Of a DNA stretch of 64,000 bases, positions 60,665-64,000 are shown piece by piece; position 1 is the stretch's first letter, and the number at the start of each line of letters is the position of its first letter. The position numbers and the translations under genes are program-made. Origin of the DNA: Bacillota bacterium (GTDB lineage: Bacteria; Bacillota; Desulfotomaculia; Desulfotomaculales; Desulfohalotomaculaceae); the NCBI GenBank assembly GCA_009711615.1, contig VENI01000011.1, forward strand, positions 1 through 64,000. Reading direction: 5' to 3'. The notes below the pieces were generated by a model. It made no database searches and was not told the origin of the DNA. It saw nothing but the letters and a program-made list of their open reading frames with translations.

Positions 60665-61867
60665 TCAAGTCTTAAATTTCTTAACTAGTTGCTGCATATC
60701 CTTAGCCATTTTAGTTAGAGATTGAGACGCATTGGCTGTTTCCTCACAGGTTGCAGTAAACTCTTCGGAAATACTGGAAATTGATTCAACCATTTCCTTA
60801 GCGTCGGATATTTCTTCAGCCTGCTCTTTATTTTTTTGGCTTATTTCTTTCATACTCTGTATTACTTCCTGCACTCCATCAGCAAGCTCGATAAATGATT
60901 GAACTGCTTTACTTGATTGCTCACTTCCTTTATCAATCTTTAATAATGTATCATTGCTTTTATCTTTAATTTGTTCTATAAAATTAGCATTTTCCTTTGT
61001 TACATTATTTGTTTCCTCTGCTAACTTTTGTACTTGTTCTGCCACTACTGCAAAGCCGCGCCCGTGTTCGCCGGCCCTGGCGGCTTCAATGGCAGCATTT
61101 AAAGCCAACATATTAGTTTGGTCGGCAATATCTTCAATAGTTTTGCTGTTAGTTTCAATCTTCTTGATATGCTTGATTAGCTCATTAACAGCATCATTTA
61201 TATCATCCATACCCTCGCCTGCTTGATTGGTTATGACCCTACCTTTGTTTGCTACATCTTCGGATAAACTTAAAGTACTTTGTACCTGCGATATATTTGA
61301 TGCATTCTCAACTGCATTTTCTGCCCAGTCATTTATCATTTTATTTAATTCCACCGTTTGGCTTGACTGTTCTTGGCTACCTGCAGCCACCTGCTGGGTA
61401 CTTGCTGATATTTGCTCAGCAGAAGTACTAACGCCGTCTGCCGATTGATCAATTTCACGCACAATATTGGCAATAGATTCTATTAAGCGATTTGTGGCAG
61501 AACCTAATGCTTGTAACTCATCACCTGACTTTATCTCAATACGTTGGGTTAAATCACCACCTTGACTAGCTATCTCATCTATTTTTGTTAACAAAAGACG
61601 AATGTATTTTAAAATTAAATACTTTGATAATAACAACATTACAATAGTGGTAACTATTAAGTTTACTAGTGTGGTAGCGTATGTAGCCACCACTCCATTA
61701 AAAAAATTAAATTTCGCCATCTGTAAATTTATAATATGGGATATTGGAGAACTAACTATGCTTGTTACTATTACTGCTAAAGCAATTTTACCCTTTAAAC
61801 CAAATTTTACTTTTAATAGTTCATTTACTCTACCTATATTTTCTTTTGCTGCATAAGCTCTCTTCAT
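60665..61867 (-). CDS. Methyl-accepting chemotaxis protein without sensor domain
   Basis: 400 residues, ATG 61867 after AGGAGAG. Two membrane helices (about 28-48 and 57-80) with almost no extracellular loop, then a HAMP-like segment and a full signalling domain with the conserved hairpin tip [30 protein letters not shown]. Because the external domain is missing, it may sense a membrane or cytosolic cue. The gene lies 32 bp after cheW on the same strand. Confidence 0.92.
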   Translation of the reverse strand: MKRAYAAKENIGRVNELLKVKFGLKGKIALAVIVTSIVSSPISHIINLQMAKFNFFNGVVATYATTLVNLIVTTIVMLLLSKYLILKYIRLLLTKIDEIASQGGDLTQRIEIKSGDELQALGSATNRLIESIANIVREIDQSADGVSTSAEQISASTQQVAAGSQEQSSQTVELNKMINDWAENAVENASNISQVQSTLSLSEDVANKGRVITNQAGEGMDDINDAVNELIKHIKKIETNSKTIEDIADQTNMLALNAAIEAARAGEHGRGFAVVAEQVQKLAEETNNVTKENANFIEQIKDKSNDTLLKIDKGSEQSSKAVQSFIELADGVQEVIQSMKEISQKNKEQAEEISDAKEMVESISSISEEFTATCEETANASQSLTKMAKDMQQLVKKFKT

Positions 61868-61899
61868 ATAATCTCTCCTATATAAGTAATTACAATCTT

Positions 61900-62280
61900 T
61901 TAATATAAAACATGCTTGAATTCGTAAATATTATTATCAGAGTCGTTAAATTGATGGTGATTATAATCTAAATTAATCAAATGTTCGGTATTATCTGATA
62001 ATTCTTCGACGTCGTCCACAACTAACGCCAACTTAACATCCTCATAATTTATTAATATAACCTTAGAAAAATCATCTGGTTCTTGTTGGGGAAGTTCTAG
62101 ACCTACCGAATAATTAATTATAGGAATTGTTTCTGAATTATAAATAAATACCCCGCAAAGATCATCGAGGCCTGGCAAAGAAGACAAATCATAATAGTAA
62201 ACAATTTTGTAAACATTAGCGATACTGATAGCATGGTACTGTTGGTTCAGTGTAAAAATAATAACCCTTGAGTGTGCCAC
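61900..62280 (-). CDS. CheW-like coupling protein
   Basis: 126 residues from GTG 62280 behind AAGGGGGG. CheW fold: [70 protein letters not shown]. It has the hydrophobic core of CheW but lacks some canonical residues (YNSETIPI for the RG(x)xxPV motif), so a specialised coupling role with the adjacent MCP is likely. Confidence 0.82.
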   Translation of the reverse strand: MAHSRVIIFTLNQQYHAISIANVYKIVYYYDLSSLPGLDDLCGVFIYNSETIPIINYSVGLELPQQEPDDFSKVILINYEDVKLALVVDDVEELSDNTEHLINLDYNHHQFNDSDNNIYEFKHVLY

Positions 62281-62410
62281 TATTCTACCCCCCTTGTAAT
62301 ATTTAAGTGCTGTAAAGATGAAAAGTTAACAACCTCTGTTCACTTATTCAATGCAAGTCCCATACCAATTTTAACTATCTCATATAAAATATGCTAAAAA
62401 CGCACAAAAA

Positions 62411-62440
62411 TAAGGTTTCTATGAAAGTATAGAAACCTTA
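62411..62440 (-). terminator. Terminator of the response-regulator operon
   Basis: Perfect 12-bp arms (62411-62422, 62429-62440), in the 255-bp gap downstream of the NtrC-type gene. The rest of the gap is AT-rich leader for cheW. Confidence 0.75.
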
Positions 62441-62535
62441 TAAGAGTGACATTAGCAATTTTATTCAACAAATTTTAAGACAATTGTATAATAAATCGTC
62501 TAATTTTGAGACATTATGAAAATAAATGTAGAAAA

Positions 62536-63945
62536 CTATTTAACTTTGCGATATAAAGTTGCCCTGCTTATTCCAAGTGCCTTTGCCGCCATGGAAAGAT
62601 TACCATCAAAATAATTTATTGTTTTCTCTATATATTCCTTTTCAACGTCCTTGAGCGGTTTTGGGTTAAAATTTTCTTCATCATCACCGTTTGATTTTAT
62701 ATTATGGCCAACCATTACTTTCTCTTTATCTTCATTTCTGTTTACTGTGGATATTATTTGCCTAGGTAGATGTTTAATCTCTATAACATCTGTCTCAACT
62801 TGCAAAACAATTTGTTGAGTTATGTTATATAATTCTCTAATATTGCCATGCCAAGGGTATAATTTCAAAACTTCCAAAGCTAGTTCTGAAAACACCAGAT
62901 TGGTTGATAAATCATATTTACTAACAATACTGTCAACAAAGAAATTAATAAGTTGGGGAATATCTTCAACCCTTTTCCGAAGGGGCAAGATATCCAGGTG
63001 AACTACATTCAAACGGTAATACAAGTCTTTTCTAAAGTTTTTTCTTTCTATCAACTCTTCTAAATCTGAATTTGTAGCAGCTATAACTCTTACATCTGTT
63101 TGAATTAACTTTTCCCCACCTACTCGCATAAACTCCCCTGACTCTAAAACCCTGAGCAATTTCACTTGAATGGCTTGGCTTGCTTCACCTAACTCGTCAA
63201 GAAAAAGGGTTCCTTGGTCGGCTAATTCAAAGATTCCTTTTTTAGCTGCCACAGAGCCAGTAAAGGCTCCTTTCTCATGCCCAAACAATTCGCTTTCTAA
63301 AAGGTTCTCATGAATCGCTCCACAATTTATTGATGTAAAATAATTTTCACTTCTATTACTGGCAAGATGAATAAACCTGGCCAAAAGTTCTTTTCCGGTT
63401 CCCGTTTCACCGGTAATTAGAACACTGATTTTCTTGTTTGCAATTCTGTATGCAGTATAAAGTAATTGTTGCATTTTTTCATAATTGCTTATTAGCATCC
63501 CTACTTGGTTAGCATAATAACTGATACATTCAAACTCATTTGCTTTTGTTGTATTTAAATCAGTACTCTTAACAGCATTTTGAATTAACCCTCGCAACTC
63601 TTCCATGGAATTAAAAGGCTTTTCTAAGTAATCATAGGCACCATAATTAATTGCTTCTACCGCAGTTCTAATAGTTCCATAACCAGTCATAAGAATACAC
63701 TTACAGTCGGGTTCAATCTCCTTAATGTGCTTCAGCAAACTTAATCCGGAACCATCCGGCAGCATTAAGTCAATTAAGGCCATCTGGAACTTTCTTTCGT
63801 TCATTTCCTTAGATGCAGTTTTAATATCACCAACAGCTATTACTTGACCATATTCACTGGTAATAATTTTTTTAAGAAGAGTTTGCATTTGTTTTTCGTC
63901 ATCAACCACTAGAATATTAATGCGTATCACCAACTTCTTGATCAC
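62536..63945 (-). CDS. NtrC-type sigma-54 response regulator
   Basis: 469 residues from GTG 63945; GTG 63930 is an alternative nearer the receiver domain. Receiver (ILVVDDEKQMQTLLKK, phospho-Asp in ALIDLMLPDGSG, MTGYGTIRTAVEAINYGAYDYLEKPF), then an AAA+ sigma-54 domain (Walker A ITGETGTGKELLA, GAFTGS motif, LFLDELGEAS) and a Fis HTH (NLSMAAKALGISRATLYRKVK). Complete. It overlaps a partial upstream frame and is the second sigma-54 activator in the window. Confidence 0.94.
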   Translation of the reverse strand: MIKKLVIRINILVVDDEKQMQTLLKKIITSEYGQVIAVGDIKTASKEMNERKFQMALIDLMLPDGSGLSLLKHIKEIEPDCKCILMTGYGTIRTAVEAINYGAYDYLEKPFNSMEELRGLIQNAVKSTDLNTTKANEFECISYYANQVGMLISNYEKMQQLLYTAYRIANKKISVLITGETGTGKELLARFIHLASNRSENYFTSINCGAIHENLLESELFGHEKGAFTGSVAAKKGIFELADQGTLFLDELGEASQAIQVKLLRVLESGEFMRVGGEKLIQTDVRVIAATNSDLEELIERKNFRKDLYYRLNVVHLDILPLRKRVEDIPQLINFFVDSIVSKYDLSTNLVFSELALEVLKLYPWHGNIRELYNITQQIVLQVETDVIEIKHLPRQIISTVNRNEDKEKVMVGHNIKSNGDDEENFNPKPLKDVEKEYIEKTINYFDGNLSMAAKALGISRATLYRKVK

Positions 63946-64000
63946 AAATCCTCTGTATAATTTCTTGAATTTGTTCGCAACACATTAATATATCTTTCAC
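63917..64000 (-). CDS. Partial C-terminus of an upstream gene
   Basis: An open frame from the window edge to a stop at 63917, overlapping the response-regulator start by 29 bp. The 27 visible residues form a Cys/Glu/Ile-rich helix (KDILMCCEQIQEIIQRIC). It is probably the end of a signalling partner, but too little is seen to call a histidine kinase. Confidence 0.45.
   Translation of the reverse strand: MKDILMCCEQIQEIIQRICDQEVGDTH

Overview
The window reads as the chromosome of an anaerobic, hydrogen-metabolising, spore-forming, low-GC Firmicute. A Peptococcaceae/Desulfotomaculum-like organism is my inference. The signs are a Tat-exported [FeFe] hydrogenase with a HybA-like ferredoxin partner, a SelW-type selenoprotein read through an in-frame UGA, CgeB-like and DUF3231 proteins typical of endospore formers, strong GGAGG ribosome binding sites and frequent TTG/GTG starts. 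I see no rRNA, tRNA, prophage, insertion sequence or CRISPR array.

Layout. 1-2.3 kb: hydrogenase operon, minus strand, cut by the window edge. 2.3-4.9 kb: uvsE and small unknown genes. 5.0-11.5 kb: a seven-gene minus-strand surface-glycan operon (Gfo/Idh/MocA dehydrogenase, FemAB/GNAT transferase, CgeB-like glycosyltransferase, LpxC-like deacetylase, DegT aminotransferase, WbqC protein, ATP-grasp ligase). It is divergent from a 344-residue basic, tail-anchored protein built of five ~55-residue repeats ending in a Ser-Cys-Ile-Ile-like motif. 12.7-19.2 kb: cysteine hydrolase, DUF3231 protein, and an amine/amide catabolic operon (glutamine synthetase-like, formamidase-like, APC permease) behind a sigma-54 promoter with a divergent sigma-54 activator. 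19.3-22.6 kb: thiamine-precursor ABC transporter plus thiamine pyrophosphokinase under a TPP riboswitch and terminator. 22.7-27.2 kb: murI, a TatD hydrolase, and a Fur-box-controlled pair of YnfA-like membrane genes bracketed by two 56-bp palindromic repeats. 27.6-33.5 kb: FtsA-like ATPase, polar amino acid ABC transporter, pgi. 33.7-41.4 kb: small peptide and SWIM genes, typA, alpha-glucan phosphorylase, SelW-like selenoprotein, ppiB, AhpD-like protein. 41.6-47.0 kb: MoxR AAA ATPase with a vWA/zincin protein, radical SAM protein, helical protein, HTH/zinc-ribbon protein. 47-50.5 kb: HD-GYP protein divergent from a CHASE2 adenylate cyclase. 50.5-56.3 kb: trpB, OpuAC-type binding protein, HPP membrane protein divergent from an FNR-like regulator, YeiH-type exporter. 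56.5-64 kb: GGDEF protein, NAD synthetase, ArAE-type membrane protein, MCP and CheW, NtrC-type response regulator.

The most connected result is regulatory. Three intergenic palindromes with the core TGAT-N4-ATCA precede the hydrogenase, the HPP/FNR-like pair and the adenylate cyclase. Each is centred 41.5 bp from a start predicted from a -10-like hexamer. The window's own Crp/Fnr protein carries the E-x-x-S-R recognition signature of FNR and, when started at an upstream CTG, an N-terminal cysteine cluster. This suggests a small FNR-type redox regulon. The most novel-looking material is the glycan operon with a complete LpxC active site beside the Cys-repeat protein. Nearly all functions are inferred from motifs read by eye.
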